Positions 12,029 through 24,481 of a stretch of 64,000 bases of DNA are shown here, piece after piece. The number at the start of each line of letters is the position of its first letter. The first letter of the stretch is position 1. The position numbers were made by a program, and so were the translations under genes. The notes beneath the pieces were generated by a model. That model was not told the DNA's origin. It saw only the letters and a list, made by a program, of their open reading frames with translations, and ran no database searches. Source of the DNA: Azolla caroliniana (lineage: Eukaryota; Polypodiophyta); the NCBI GenBank assembly GCA_043228905.1, contig JBHGNT010000004.1:19158001-19222000 (forward strand), written 5' to 3'.

Positions 12029-14167
12029 TTAGCTTTTCGCCTCCATGTGATAACAGAAGCTTTGTAAGGGCACTATCATCACAGTAATATCATCAATGTT
12101 CCCTCTACTCGATGCTTTTTGGATGAGCATGTTGCATGCATTCATTTTCAAATCGCCATCCTTGTGTTGTTTGGTTGAAGAACCTTGCCCTTGCATGGTC
12201 GATGACACATTTGATGCCAACAAGACTTCCCTAGCACAATCAATGGCTTCTTGATCACTCACCTGAAAACAACAAACCATTCATCAGAATAAATATCGAT
12301 AAAAACAATCAAACATAAGCATATTAACGTGCTTCAAATTTGAGCTCAAATATCATGATCCATTATAAACATATATAACTGTGGTTGTGTGTAGTAGTTA
12401 CCTTGTCCCATAGTCCATCTGATGCTAAGATTACAAACTCGCATTCCGGAGTAATCTTAATCTTCTTAACATCGGGCTTGGAAGATACCCATCGCTTCAA
12501 GTTCTTATCCCCAAAACCTCTTGTCACTGCTAATGTGCCTTGAAGTCTCCACATTCCATTGATACAATCTATAAAACCTCCCTGTAATTTTCAAACATAG
12601 AGGGATACACTGGTAAGAATCTACAAAACCTTGTATAGTGTCCATCAACACTAAAAAACTTACTGACTTTAAATATCGTATCATCATAAAAAATAAATAT
12701 GTATGGATTAATCAGTTATAGAAGCCATGCAAGATTAAGAGATGTTAATTAAACCTTGTAGATTAATTGTCCAAAAAAAAGATCAACTCCATATATAAAC
12801 TACTTCAAAATTATTCATGACGTGAGCTTAATGTTTTGAGGTATGTTTTACAGGATCACTTACCAAGTCCTCAATCCGTTGGCATTCTTCTTTATTGTTC
12901 GCACGATGAAGAGTCGTGAGTGCTTCGGCTTTACCACCCCTACATAGGACCGCCTTGCAATCACCAGCATTTGCCACAACCAATTGTCCCTCGGTCACCA
13001 GAGCCGAGACTGAACATGCCCCACTATTCACATCCTAATCATTGAAACATATATTCAGGCAACAATGAGCACAAATGATTCCATAAAAACAAAGGCTTGA
13101 TTTGGTCTATACATGCAACATCCATTTCTGCATGTTACCAGAGTTACATGCATGATTAAAAGGAGACTAGTCTTGTAAACCAAATGTGTGTAACATATAA
13201 AGAAAAGAAAAATGAGGGCATAGAAAAGCCTCCATTTATCTACAAAAATCTCATGTGCACATATTTATTTACTTATGTGTCTGTGTCTGTGTGTATATAT
13301 AATGTGAATATTTGTATTGTATGGAGATTGAAAAAAACACAAGTGGCAGAAAAAAACCCCATTGATCTAACATGGAATATCCATGTGTGTATTATGTACA
13401 TGTCCAATACATACATACATGTGCTTGTATATATGTATGTGTAGAAGTGGATGTCAACATGCAATATCTATGAGTGTGCATAGTATCTATGTTTATGCAC
13501 ATGCACATGAATGTGTGAATTTATATGCATCTCTGTGGAATCTGTGACATATATATATATATACCTTAGATAGGAATTGTGAGTCTGTATTGGCATATCC
13601 AGCTACCATGGCATCCTCTATGCTTGCTTCACTGTCCATTTCCATAGCTATGTTCTCACCGAGCTTCTCAGCTACAAACTTTACTGCATCTATGCCTCCA
13701 TGGCCATCAAAAACACTAAAAAGGCCTTGCTTTGGCTGACCTTTGAAATTAGGAAGGGCTGAGTAACCATCTTCCATGACAAATTTCCTTCCTTTCTTGA
13801 AAGCCAGCCCAAATAGGTCATTAGGGTCAGACTGATGACACGAATATGATGTCGACAACGAAGAGGATTCCTCCTCGATCAATTGAAACTGATTGGCTTT
13901 ATGGAAAGAAGCCAACCTCGCGTGGTCCGGGATAGACAACTTTGCGGGCTTGTTCCTCTTAGGGGAGACCTTGAGAGCTCTATGTTCTTTGTGACTTGTT
14001 GTTGTTGTTGTTGTTGTTGTTGAAGATGATGATGGTGATGGTGATGGTGATGGTGACATAACAAGAGGGAAATTTGTCTTCTGGAAGGAGTAGCAAATCT
14101 GAGCGTTGAACTGCATAAGATGTGCGAGAGCTGGTCTGAGAAGAAGCTCCTGATCACAAGAAGCCAT
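12029..14167 (-). CDS. PP2C-family protein phosphatase, AP2C-like (4 exons)
   Basis: Mg/Mn-dependent Ser/Thr phosphatase. Exons on the minus strand: 14167-13565, 13034-12864, 12581-12402, 12262-12029; together 1188 nt, 395 aa, with GT/AG junctions and no frame break. Metal and catalytic motifs in order: MEDGY (131), FDGHGG (153), SGAC (205), AGDCKAVL (224), GTLAVTRGFGD (exon 3), LASDGLWDK (about 310), and NIDDITVMIV near the C-terminus, where D-D replaces the commoner D-N. The N-terminal extension has a Ser-Pro repeat and a run of Thr (about 38-58), then KRNKPAKLSI (70-79): basic residues followed by L-x-I, the form of a MAP-kinase docking (KIM) motif as in Arabidopsis AP2C phosphatases, which dephosphorylate MAPKs. 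ATG 14167 was chosen because it starts a typical N-terminus; an in-frame upstream ATG at 14362 adds a low-complexity extension and lies upstream of a TATA-like site. Confidence 0.93.
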
Positions 14168-14321
14168 GGAATCAGTTGGGATTGACACAGGGGAGATTTT
14201 TTGAAATAGAACACCAAAGAGGGTTTCTTTTTTTCGTTTTTTTGTCTTCTGAGTGTGGATTGATTGACGAAACAGGGTTTTTGTAGGGGGGGGGTGTGGG
14301 GAGGGAATCAAGAGCTCTGAA

Positions 14322-14329
14322 TTTATATG
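14322..14329 (-). promoter_or_regulatory. Candidate TATA box of the PP2C gene
   Basis: The minus strand reads GCATATAAATTC here, about 155 bp upstream of the PP2C start codon, leaving room for a 5' UTR of roughly 120 nt. Position and sequence fit a plant TATA box; there is no transcript evidence. Confidence 0.45.
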
Positions 14330-14540
14330 CCTCTGGCTGGAAAGACAGAAAAGAGTTTCCATTTATTTACAGATCTGTCCTTCCTTCTTCTCTCTCACAA
14401 AAAGAGACAGAGCAACGACACGGTCTTTCTTCCACACGGTCCTCTCTCCTCGTCATTTTACTTTCATGGTCTGTGCCGTTAACTCTCCGTCAACGTCTCC
14501 TTCTGCGCCGTTAACGTCTCCGTCATCTCTTCTTGTCTTC

Positions 14541-14562
14541 TTCTCTCTCTCTCTCTCTCTCT
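14541..14562. repeat. (CT)n microsatellite
   Basis: About ten CT units upstream of the PP2C gene, within a generally CT-rich region between 14380 and 14570. Confidence 0.85.
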
Positions 14563-14799
14563 CACTATACACAGAGGAGACAACATTCTAAGATGTAATT
14601 CACCTCTTTTTTGGTCTTACTCATAGGCCATTTTGGCTTCTTCAAAGACACATAATTACATATATGTACATATATCTTTCTTCCGTTTGGGTCCCGTCCT
14701 TCGCTCTCTCTCTCTGTCTCTTTCGATGAATGGGTAAATATCCCATTTTTTGTTGTAAACCATTTGTCTCATGGGCCAATTTTGGCCTTAGAAGACATT

Positions 14800-14805
<6 letters not shown>

Positions 14806-14859
<54 letters not shown>
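14806..14859. repeat. (CT)n microsatellite, about 27 units
   Basis: Uninterrupted CT dinucleotides. Open frames through it on both strands (Leu-Ser or Arg-Glu runs) are repeat artefacts, not genes. Confidence 0.95.
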
Positions 14860-14862
<3 letters not shown>

Positions 14863-17595
14863 GAAACCTTCTCTTTCAGTTTCTCGAGTCTCTGGCAGTC
14901 TGCCCGGCACTCACCCACGAGACCATTGCTTGTTCTCTTTCTCACCACGCCTCCCCCATACATGGCAATTACGATGCCTGGCATCGGGACCATGTTCCGT
15001 TTTTGTCCGTTTTCCAAGCTTCTCTCGTTGTCCAATGATCCAACATCAAGACATAGTCCATTTTTATTTTTATTTTGTTGGCAATCTAGTATCGAGCCAA
15101 AGCTTCTTCTACAAGTCTCCCTTCCTTCAGTCTCTCTTAGGCCATTCCCTTGCTCGCTCGCCCCATTTTCCTTTTCATCTTATCGTAGTGGGGCACATGT
15201 CTTATTTGGGTATCAACGTAAAGATAGTGGTTTCAGAATCCTTCTTACTACTTTCCTTTTATTAGAACCCTAGTTTACTTACCCAAAGTCATGACTTTAT
15301 TTCTTTTCCTTTTACAATCTTTGTTATACCATCTATCACATCTCCTAAACTAGATACCATATATGCCTTCTCACTGATGACTTCATGGTCTCCAAGGAGT
15401 TGACTCTCCGTTATCTTGGAGGGTTTAGGGTTTAGGGCTATATTCGAATAACCTGTACAAAAAGGAGTTTTAATTTTCAATCCATGTCACTTTTAGAGGT
15501 GGGGCCCTAATCCGGTTCCAAAAAAACACTTTTACTAGAAATGGAAATTTAGAACGCCAAAATTTGCACTAATAAATTATTAGAGTAACTCACATGCCAC
15601 TCTTGTGCCTTAGACTATAACAATCGATGTGATTCTAGTGGTGTAGATATTAGTAGTTACTTTTCATAAGTGAGTCATTCCCCTTGAATGACAACATCAA
15701 TGACATTCTCTGCAATTTTTGCCAAACAAACCAATAATTAGGCAAAACGTGTGATATGTGTCATGCATCAACAATGTCTCTCACTTCAACAAACCCTCGG
15801 CAAAACAAGTGACTAAAGTAGGATCATAATGTCTCTTTTCTTTATCAACGTAATAGCAATGAAGAAGACACAAACAACTCTTTTTTCCTTTTTTTCCTTT
15901 TTTTTTCTATAAAAAATATCCTCCATTGGTATTAAAATAGTCCACTATTACAATGAATATTGCATGTGAATGTGGTTGCATCAGGTTTTAAACCTGATTT
16001 CAACATACATTTGAAACATTGGACAACCATATATCCATCCTGGTTCTAATTAGAAATCCACTAAAAATCTCTTGTGCTTGAGTGAGTTCACCATAGTTGG
16101 CAATGTGCATACATATCCACCAATGCATTGCCTACCATAATATTATTCCTTAATAATGGTTGGACAAGCCCTTAAGATGCAAAAATAAGTGACCATATTT
16201 GGCAAGATGCTCTCGCGTTGCAATGATCATTGCATTGCAATGATCCAAAATGATTCAATGTTTCTTCATCTTGCCCATAAGAAGACACAAGCAACTTCCT
16301 TTGCAAAGAATTATATTCCACTCTATTCAATGGTGGTACTAACTCGAATAAAGAGTGGGCTTCCCAAATGGAGACTTTGGTGAAAATCAAGGATATTAAA
16401 GAGATGGTGGTAGCACTAATAAATGACGGTTTGCAAATCAACCTAATTTCCACTAAGTTCTACCACAAAAGTTTGTGGTCAATCAACACAAACATGGGTG
16501 GAAGATTTGCATTGCAACTATGCAACTATGGGCAACTCAAAGAACTACATGGAGCCTACCCAAAAGTAAAAAAATAGAGTGTTTTCAAATAACTAACCAT
16601 TTTTATCCTAAACGTTTTATATCCATCTAACTACAAGACATTAGGTGAGGCTTCCTCTAATAAATATGTAATCTTGAAGCCCAAGTGAACTCATCCCAAA
16701 TTTTCGTACCCTTCTCAAGTTCTTCTCGTGAGGCATGTATAAATTACAAAAGAATCATATGAAAACTTGCACCACAACCTAATATCTAGATGGACGGTTT
16801 AGACCAACAATATCTCCATTATTTGCAAGCCTCAATAACATCACTGAAAGAGGAGAGATAACTATAGAAAACAATAATGGACTAAGTGAGCATCTTCTAC
16901 AAACTAATCTCGTAAGGGCAAGTTGCAACTTATAAGGCGACTCCAAATTGAGTTACTGGATTGACTATGGTAAATACTTCTTAAATAAATTTGCCAAGAC
17001 CTTATACAATATACAATCAAAGACATAGGCCACTATTAATGAAATTCTCCCAACGATGGCACCTTTGGAATATCTCTCATTGAGAGAACACCAGTCCAAT
17101 CCTCGTAGATCGCAATCTATCTCCGTGGCTTGCAAAACCCATCTCATAGATCACAGTCTATCTCCCATACATGTTAAAAATCTCTCTCTCTCTCTCTCTC
17201 TCTCTAAGATCAAAGATATCAATTGAGAGAACCCAACATTTATCCTCACCATGGGCTTGTCTTGTCCCATGGACATTACCATTCAAAAATGCTTGTTGAC
17301 GCTACTTCTATTCAAGATCTTATGTAAAGTTACTCATCTTTCTTCAACCTTTTGAGGATGCTAAAATACTGTCACCTCTCTCTCTAGCCTTGTAGTCACC
17401 TCTCTCTTTTGTCAACTTCTTCATTTTCTCTTTTATCTTTTGTCTCTTGATGGTCACAATCATAATTCTGAGGCTTGACTTAAGACTTGGTTGCTTTTCA
17501 AACTTGCACAACATTACAATCATAAGGTTGAGAACTTTTTAATTATCTGTCAATGTCCTCAACAATGGCATCACACACTCTCCCTTGTTAACTTT
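14860..17595. other. Intergenic DNA, no gene recognised
   Basis: AT-rich sequence with short random open frames. A (CT)n run lies near 17186-17205. No domain, RNA gene or element boundary was recognised. Confidence 0.55.
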
Positions 17596-18205
17596 TCCAT
17601 AGTTATTAAAACGCGTATTCTACGTTTACAATAGGTTTTAGAATACTCTGAAGTATTCTGCATGTATTCTACGTTTTAGAACTACCATGTTTCAAATTTT
17701 CACATATTCCACATATTCTAAAAATTTGACGTATTCTACGTATTTAACATTTCAAAAAAGTTTAAAATTTGAATTAATATTATTTTTGCAAAAAAACTTT
17801 AAATTTTAAGAAGAATAAAACGTATTTTACATGTATTCTAAGTATTTAAAAAAAAGTTAGAATGCTTAGCATACGTATTCTATGCGTATTCTATGCTAAG
17901 TGTTCTACAACAATGAACTTTTCCCAAATTTGTTGTTCACGCATTGCATTAAAATTTTTATAAAATTAAATTATTTTTTTTTTGAAAAAAACTTTAAGAT
18001 TTAAGAAGTATTGAACTTATTTTACAAGTATTCTATGTATTTAAAGTATCCTACATGTATTCTAAGTATTTAACGTATTTTATATCTAAAATATGTATTC
18101 TAAGTATTTTTTTTAAAAAGTTAGAATACTTCGCATATGTATTCTATGCATATTGTATGCTAAGTATTCTACAACAATGAACTTTTCCCAATTTTGTTGT
18201 TCACA
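17596..18205. repeat. Degenerate GTATTCTA-rich repeat region with an internal duplication
   Basis: Variants of (A)CGTATTCTA(C/T) recur many times. A longer block containing TTCTACAACAATGAACTTTTCCCAA and TTGTTGTTCAC occurs twice, near 17890-17945 and 18160-18205, about 267 bp apart, so the region is at least a two-fold segmental duplication. No coding content. Confidence 0.7.
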
Positions 18206-18412
18206 CCTTGCAATGCTAAGGTGACAAGGCTTTGCTTTAGTCACACATGAGCAAATCTCTCTAGTATCTATTTGACCTTGCAATGCTAAGGTGACAAGAC
18301 TTCATTGTGTTCACACATGAGCAAATTTCTCAAGTATCCCTTTGACATTGCAATGCTAAGTGACAAGGCTTCGTTGTGTTCACACATGAGTGAGCAAATC
18401 TCTCTAGTATAC
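18206..18412. repeat. 70-bp tandem repeat, three copies
   Basis: CAATGCTAAG recurs at 18211, 18281 and 18351, exactly 70 bp apart. Each unit continues through GTGACAAG, TCACACATGAG, CAAAT and CTAGTAT. The third copy has small indels and decays after 18412. Confidence 0.9.
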
Positions 18413-18971
18413 ATGACATCATAGCATAGCTAATATTTCTATTGATCACTTTTTGGCTCATACACAATGCTAAGTAGACAAGGTATGGTTTGGTTAAGGC
18501 TCTTGCAAATTGCAAGATAAGAAGTTTATGCCATTGACACCTCTTCGATCACATGGTGTCACATCCTCATTACTCTATTGTCAATTTTTTAGTTGTTCAC
18601 TTTTTGCACCTTTTGGAGAGGTATTGTGTTTTGTTTGTTCACACTTGCCATTGAAACATAAGCTCAAGGATAAAGTCTTTATCAATCTCTCTGACCATTT
18701 TGTACTGCCATTTCTTTTGCCCCTTTTAAGTTATAACTTGATTTTGTTCTTTCACACTAGGAAAATCCATTGTATGCTCATTGGAAAGCCTCAATTGATT
18801 TCTCACTTGAGGAAACATAAGACCGAGAAGTTAAGTCCCCATTTTCCTTATGACCATTACATCATGTCAAGCTTGTACTTATTTTTTGCATCTTCCAAGA
18901 TTTGATTTCGTTCACACTAGTAGAACATAAGGTTGAGAATTGTAAGGACAAGAAGAGGATCAAACATTACG
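18413..18971. other. Intergenic DNA, no gene recognised
   Basis: Sequence between the tandem repeats and the LINE target site. A 131-codon open frame at 18510-18905 (+) has no recognisable motif and is best treated as chance. Confidence 0.5.
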
Positions 18972-18989
18972 TGCTATCTAAGAGGTTTT
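18972..18989. repeat. Left target-site duplication of the LINE
   Basis: The 18-bp sequence TGCTATCTAAGAGGTTTT is repeated exactly at 29329-29346. It directly abuts the poly-T (poly-A tail on the minus strand) of the LINE. Confidence 0.93.
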
Positions 18990-19150
18990 TTTTTTCCCAA
19001 AAGAAGAATATACTCCATTAATTAAAATGACATACAATACACAACTTTAGACATTACCTACTTCCATATGGACTACATCACTTATATATCTTACACTAAA
19101 TAGCCCACATGTTTGTTCTCCATGTTTGTCGTGTCATTCACGCTCCTCTA

Positions 19151-19725
19151 TCATCTAATGGGAGGGGGGAACAACCATCTCGGTACTACGTATTGCCATC
19201 GTATATCCACTCCAATTTCTGTAGCCATCAGTGTAGTACACCATCGTTTTCTGAATTTCAGCCTCATTAAACCTGAAGCATCATCTGTTCCATCAATCCA
19301 CTCATATTGGGCCCTCAATGTAGTTATTAGCATGTGCCATATTAGGTTAATAGATTCTGCTGGACGCTGTTTGTTTGCTGAAAATACCCTGGTACATCTT
19401 GCGGTCCAAATGTTCCATATGATAATGGGTGCTAGCAACATCCATAGATCTACAATTTTCTGCTTCTGGGCATTACTTCTAGGTGCACTGTTACCAACGA
19501 TCACTCGAATAGTTCCATTCTCCCCTCTATACATAGTTGTACATGTGCTATCAAATTTCTCTACGTCATCATCAAGACAATTCCAACAAGCATGTCCCCA
19601 ATTGAGGGTAAATGAGCTAGAGGCATGGCAAAGCAATCGTAATGCCCTTCTCCATACTACCGTAGCCTCATGACATTCCCAAAGACAATGGGAAATGCTT
19701 TCTAGTTGTTCACATGCACTACATA
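19151..19725 (-). pseudogene. LINE ORF2 C-terminal zinc-binding region
   Basis: The 3' coding end of the LINE. It begins at the E1 junction with a CSACE...SHCLWEC pattern typical of the zf-RVT region at the C-terminus of plant L1 ORF2, and ends with the conserved PRWLFPP tail near 19155. The frame matches the ORF2 frame on the far side of E1 (25072 onward) once one copy of the 5-bp target is removed, so E1 broke a frame that was continuous at this point. A homologous tail occurs in the LINE fragment at 33.3 kb. Confidence 0.88.
19721..19725. repeat. Left TSD of E1
   Basis: ACATA here and ACATC at 25072-25076 flank E1, four of five bases matching. Only the ACATC version keeps the LINE frame sensible, so the left copy has probably mutated. 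Confidence 0.75.
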
Positions 19726-20394
19726 TGTTAGGAAACAAGTGCCTCCGGATGGGAAACCAGATGTCGAGTACCTGGCTACGGAAGACCCGGTGAGAACCGG
19801 AAGAGGAGTACCCGGCTACGGAAGACCCGTTGAGAACCGGAAGAGGAGTACCCGGCTACGGAAGACCCAGTGAGAACTAGAAGAGGAGTACCCGGCAAGA
19901 GCCGGATGGTGAAGGCCCGGTGAGAAGTGCTCACCGGATGAAGGGACATATTTGTAAATATGTTTCTGAGAGTCCATCGGGGCTATATTTGTAAATAGCC
20001 GAAAAGTCATATTAGTATAAATATGACTTAGGGCAAACAGAGAATAGTTAGTTGTTGTCATTTCTTGTTGGCGCAAGATTAGAGCGTGCAACTGTGTACA
20101 GAGAGAGTGAGAGAGAGGAAGAGGTCGTTGCCTCTGTTGTAACCGCCGCCTGTGGCGAAGATAGAAAGCTCCAGGTCGTTGCTTTGGTGCTTTACCATTT
20201 GTACATTGTGACATAGTGATAGTTTGCAGTCTGCGGGCTGTCGTGGTTTTTCCCTAGTTTGGGTTTTCCACGTTAACATCCTGTGTTCTCTTCTCTCCAT
20301 TGTGTCGTGCATTCATTCCCCGTTTTTTTTCTGTGTTTTGATTCTAAGCTCGGTTGTGGCCGAGCGGTGTCATCGGAGCATGTAGCCCCTGTCA
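19726..20394 (+). repeat. E1 5' LTR (669 bp)
   Basis: Starts TGTTAGGAAACAAG and ends CCCCTGTCA. A ~41-bp unit containing CCCGGCTACGGAAGACCCGGTGAGAACCGG is present about three times between 19765 and 19900. The promoter motif AGTATAAATATGAC lies near 20010. It is 79 bp longer than the 3' LTR, mainly from extra copies of the tandem unit. Confidence 0.95.
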
Positions 20395-20397
20395 AAG

Positions 20398-20409
20398 TGG
20401 TATCAGAGC
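20398..20409 (+). promoter_or_regulatory. E1 primer-binding site (tRNA-iMet)
   Basis: TGGTATCAGAGC, three bases after the 5' LTR, complementary to the 3' end of plant initiator methionine tRNA, the usual primer of plant copia elements. Confidence 0.95.
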
Positions 20410-20412
20410 AAA

Positions 20413-23400
20413 ATGACACAGAAAATGGACGATTTGTTGGGAGGCATGTTCGAGCTCACCGGCTCCAACTATTCGGTATGGAAGTCGAAGATGAGGGACG
20501 TGCTCGTGGTTAAAGATCTTTGGTTGCTGGTTAAGTTCGGGGACAAGAGACCGGACAAAATTGACGCCACGATATGGCAGGTGATGCACATGAAGACAAC
20601 GGCGTACATACGGTGCTTCATCGACATGAGCCTATACAACAACTTCAATGAAGAGAGCAAGGCTCATGAGCTTTGGGAGAAGATCGACATTATGTTTCAA
20701 AACAAAAATGCTCTTAATCAGGTTTTGGTATTCCGGAAGCTAGTAAGACTCCGGTACCAAGATGGCTCCAGCATGGCGGAGCACATGAATGCCTTCCAGG
20801 GGCTGATCCACCAGGCAACATCATTGGAAGTACCTCTCGCCGATGAGGTACTAGCGCTACTCCTGCTCGGTTCTCTCCCGGATAGCTGGGAGATGTTGGT
20901 TGTCACTTTGGGCAATGCCAGGCCGGAAGGGAAACGGTTATCCCTAGCAAGAGTGAAGTCGAGCTTGCTAGATGAGGAGGCGTGTCGGAAAGATAAGGAT
21001 ATGAGCTCCGACTCCAAAGTGCTCCTTACTGAATCGGAACGCGGAAGACAAAGGAACCGTAGCCCCCAGAACCGGAAAAAGTCGGGGACACGGTCAAAGT
21101 CAAGGGGGAGGCCTACTTGCTTCTATTGCGGCAAGCCGGGACACTTCCAGAAGAACTGTCAGCACTTCCGAAAAGACAAGGAAACCGACGGTACCGATTC
21201 GAAGCGGACACCAGACCGGAACGGTAAAGACCGGAGGGGAATGAACCGGAAGGGAACGACGACAATCGCGGCAAGTGAAGAAGAGTTGATGGTCATCACC
21301 GAGGAGACTGAGATAAACCTTGCCGGCGACGAGATGACTTGGGTGGTCGACTCTGGAGCGTCGTTCCACCTTACCCCGAACCGGAAATGCTTCTCATCCT
21401 ACTCAGCCGGTGATCACGGTTGTGTCCAGATGGGGAATGAAGGTACATGCCGAATTGTCGGCATAGGAGACGTGTGGTTGACAACACCAACCGGATGCAA
21501 GCTGCTGTTGAAGGATGTCTGACACGTTCCAGTGGTTCGTTTGAACCTGATATCAGCCGGTTGGCTAGATGATGAAGGCTACACGGGTAGCATCCGGAAC
21601 GGTGTTATGAAGTTCAGCAAAGGGAGCCTGATTGTGGCTCGGGCCCGGAAGGTAAACACGCTGTACCTGATGAATGCCTGGTTATGTCCGGAGGAAGTGA
21701 ACGTGGCATCCGACACTGCTGGTGAGCTGTGGCACAAAAGGCCGTGTCACATGAGCGAGAAGGGGATGAAGAGGCTTGCAGACGACAACCTCATTCCAGT
21801 GAAGAACGTGCACTTGGAGAAGTGCACTAATTGTCTGGCCGGTAAGCAAAACCGGACCTCCTTCCGACCAAGGCCACTGATGAGACGTAATGCACCACTG
21901 GAGTTGGTGCATACTGATGTGTGTCAAGTGGACACGAAGTCACATGCAGGATCGCAATACTTCGTGACATTCATAAATGACCATAGCCGGAAGCTGTGGG
22001 CCACACCGTTGAAGACGAAGGATCAGGTGCTATCCGTCTTCAAAGAGCTCCACGCGAGAGTGGAAAGACAAACCAGCCGAAAGCTGAAAGCGGTTCGAGC
22101 AGATAACGGAGGTGAATACCGGGGGCAGTTCGAGGAGTACTGTAGCTCGAAGGGAAACCGGCTCGAATTTACCGTGCCGAAGACGCCAGAACTAAACGGA
22201 CTGGCCGAGAGGATGAATCGGATCATAATGGAGAGGGTCTGGAGTATGCTGGTGCATGCAAAACTACCCAAGAAGTTTTGGGCTGAGGCACTGTCGACAA
22301 CGACATATGTGATAAAGAGATCACCCTCAGTACCCTTGGACGGAGACACGCCACAGAGAGTATGGACCGGTAAGGAAGTATCCTACCGGCATCTGAAGGT
22401 ATTCGGGTGTCTTGCGTATGTGAATGTAGCTAAGGACCGGAGAGGAAAACTAGATCTGAAGACCCGACCATGCATATTCCTCGGTTATGACGACGATGAG
22501 TTTGGCTACCGAGTGTGGGACCTGGTCGATAAGAAGGTATTCCAGAGTTGAGATATTATCTTCATGGAGGACAAGACGCTCGCCGACTGGGAGTCGGAGA
22601 AGAAGATAATGAACTCCGAGTCGACCGGCAAGGATTGATTCTACGATGAGCAAACCCAAACGGCAAGAGACCGGTTAGCACTCGAGGAACCAGCCGGTTA
22701 CGGTGAGGATACCGAACCGGCAGAAGAAGAAGTAGAGGAAGCTGAAACCGGAACCGTCCAAGACCCCGAATCGGATTCGGATGAAGAGCGAATGGAGGGC
22801 CCGGTTACCGAAGCCCAAAGACGGAGATATCCTCTCAGAGAGAGAAGCCCCCCCCGGAGATTTCCAGATGCAGAGCATGTGCTGCTAACCGATGAGGGGG
22901 AGCCAGAAAGCTTCGTAGAGGCGAAGGATGACACCCACAACCGCAAATGGTTAAGTGCCATGCAGGATGAGATGGATTCCTTGCATGAGAACCATACGTA
23001 CGAATTGGTGGAGTTGCCGAAAGGAAAGCGAGCACTCCGAAATAAGTGGGTGTACAAGTTGAAACCGGGAGATGCCGGCAACCCCCTGAGCTACAAAGCC
23101 AGGATCGTGGTGAAGGGGTTCCAGCAGAAGAAGGGCGTGGACTTCGACGAGATATTTGCCCCGGTAGTAAAGATGACCTCCATCCGGACGGTGCTGAGTA
23201 TAGCGGCAAGCATGGACCTCGACGTAGAGCAGCTGGATGTGAAGACGACATTCCTTCACGGTGATCTCAAAGAGGAGATCTACATGCAGCAACCGGAAGG
23301 ATTTGTGGAGAAAGGGAAGGAGCACCTGGTATGCCGGTTGAAGAAGAGCTTGTACGGACTGAAGCAGGCTCCCCGACAATGGTACCGGAAGTTCGACTCC

Positions 23401-24432
23401 TTCATGACCGATCAAGGGTACCACAAGACGTAGGCCGATCACTGCGTGTTTGTGAAGAAGTTCGAAGGAGGCGACTTCCTGATACTCCTTCTGTACGTGG
23501 ATGACATGTTGATCGTCGGACGGGACCAAGCCAGAATACGGATGTTGAAGAAGGCTCTCAACCGAACTTTCGCAATGAAAGACTTGGGTCCGGCAAGACA
23601 GATGCTGGGGATGCATATAATCCGGAACCGGCCAACGAAGCAATTGTGGTTGTCACAAGAGAAGTACGTGACAAAGGTGCTTCAACGGTTCAACATGTTA
23701 GAAGCGAAACTGGTCGGATCGACACTCCCGGCAAACTGCAGATTATCCGGTAAGCAAAGCCCAAAGACGAAAGCAGAGAAGGCTGATATGATGAAGGTTC
23801 CATATGCCTCTGCCGTCGGGAGCTTGATGTATGCAATGGCGTGTACCCGACTGGATATAGGATACGAAGTCGGAGTGGTGAGCCGGTTTATGAGCAATCC
23901 TGGCAAGGAGCACTGGAACGCGGTCAAATGGATACTCCGGTACTTGAAGGGCACTTCAAATATGTGTCTCCGATTCGGCTCCGGAAAACCTCAACTTGAC
24001 GGTTTTACCGATTCGGACATGTCGGCTGATGTGGATACCAGCCGGTCTACATCCGGGTATGTAATGACATATGCAGGGGGAGCTGTTTCGTGGCAGTTGA
24101 GGCTGCAGAAGACGGTTGCGCTGTCAACCACGGAGGCGGAGTACATGGCGGCTGTGGAAGCCGGCAAGGAAATATTATGGATGAAGGACTTCATCGGAGA
24201 GCTCGGTATCCAGCAAGATGAATATCGGCTCTATTGCGACAGTCAAAGTGCCATCCACCTTGCTAAGAATGCGGCCTACCATTCCTGGACGAAGCATATC
24301 CACCGCAGGTATCACTGGATCCGGGAAAAAGTAGAGGACCAGGAGTTTGCGCTGACGAAGATCCACACGGCCGAGAACGGGTCAGATATGCTGACCAAAG
24401 TACTGATACCCGAGAAGCTGGATGCATGCTAG
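20413..24432 (+). pseudogene. E1 gag-pol polyprotein with four in-frame stops
   Basis: One frame covers the whole region. Gag N-terminus (GSNYSVWKSKM) is followed by zinc knuckle CFYCGKPGHFQKNC, protease WVVDSGASFH, GAG-pre-integrase and integrase (HHCC, then VRADNGGEY), RT (VYKLKPGD..., LYVDDMLIVG near 23490) and RNase H (STTEAEYMA near 24130), ending LTKVLIPEKLDAC. Stops: TGA 21520, TGA 22549, TGA 22636, TAG 23431. E2 has sense codons at the first three sites but the same TAG at the fourth. The bulk of the sequence is undamaged, so the stops are recent relative to family age. Confidence 0.95.
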
Positions 24433-24468
24433 AAGCGGATCGGACTAGTGAGACATCCCATGCCGGAG

Positions 24469-24480
24469 TGAAGGGGGAGT
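24469..24480 (+). promoter_or_regulatory. E1 polypurine tract
   Basis: TGAAGGGGGAGT immediately upstream of the 3' LTR; the priming site for plus-strand synthesis. The same AGTGAAGGG context precedes the 3' LTR of E2, where the G run is interrupted. Confidence 0.85.
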
Positions 24481-24481
24481 T

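Noticed and set aside
15289-15480. A 63-codon minus-strand frame (LLGDHEVISEKAYMVSS)
   Set aside because: Looks protein-like for a short stretch but has no recognised motif, start context or neighbour; probably chance.
18510-18905. A 131-codon plus-strand frame
   Set aside because: Hydrophobic, Phe/Leu-rich composition from AT-rich DNA, no motif, no splice or promoter context.
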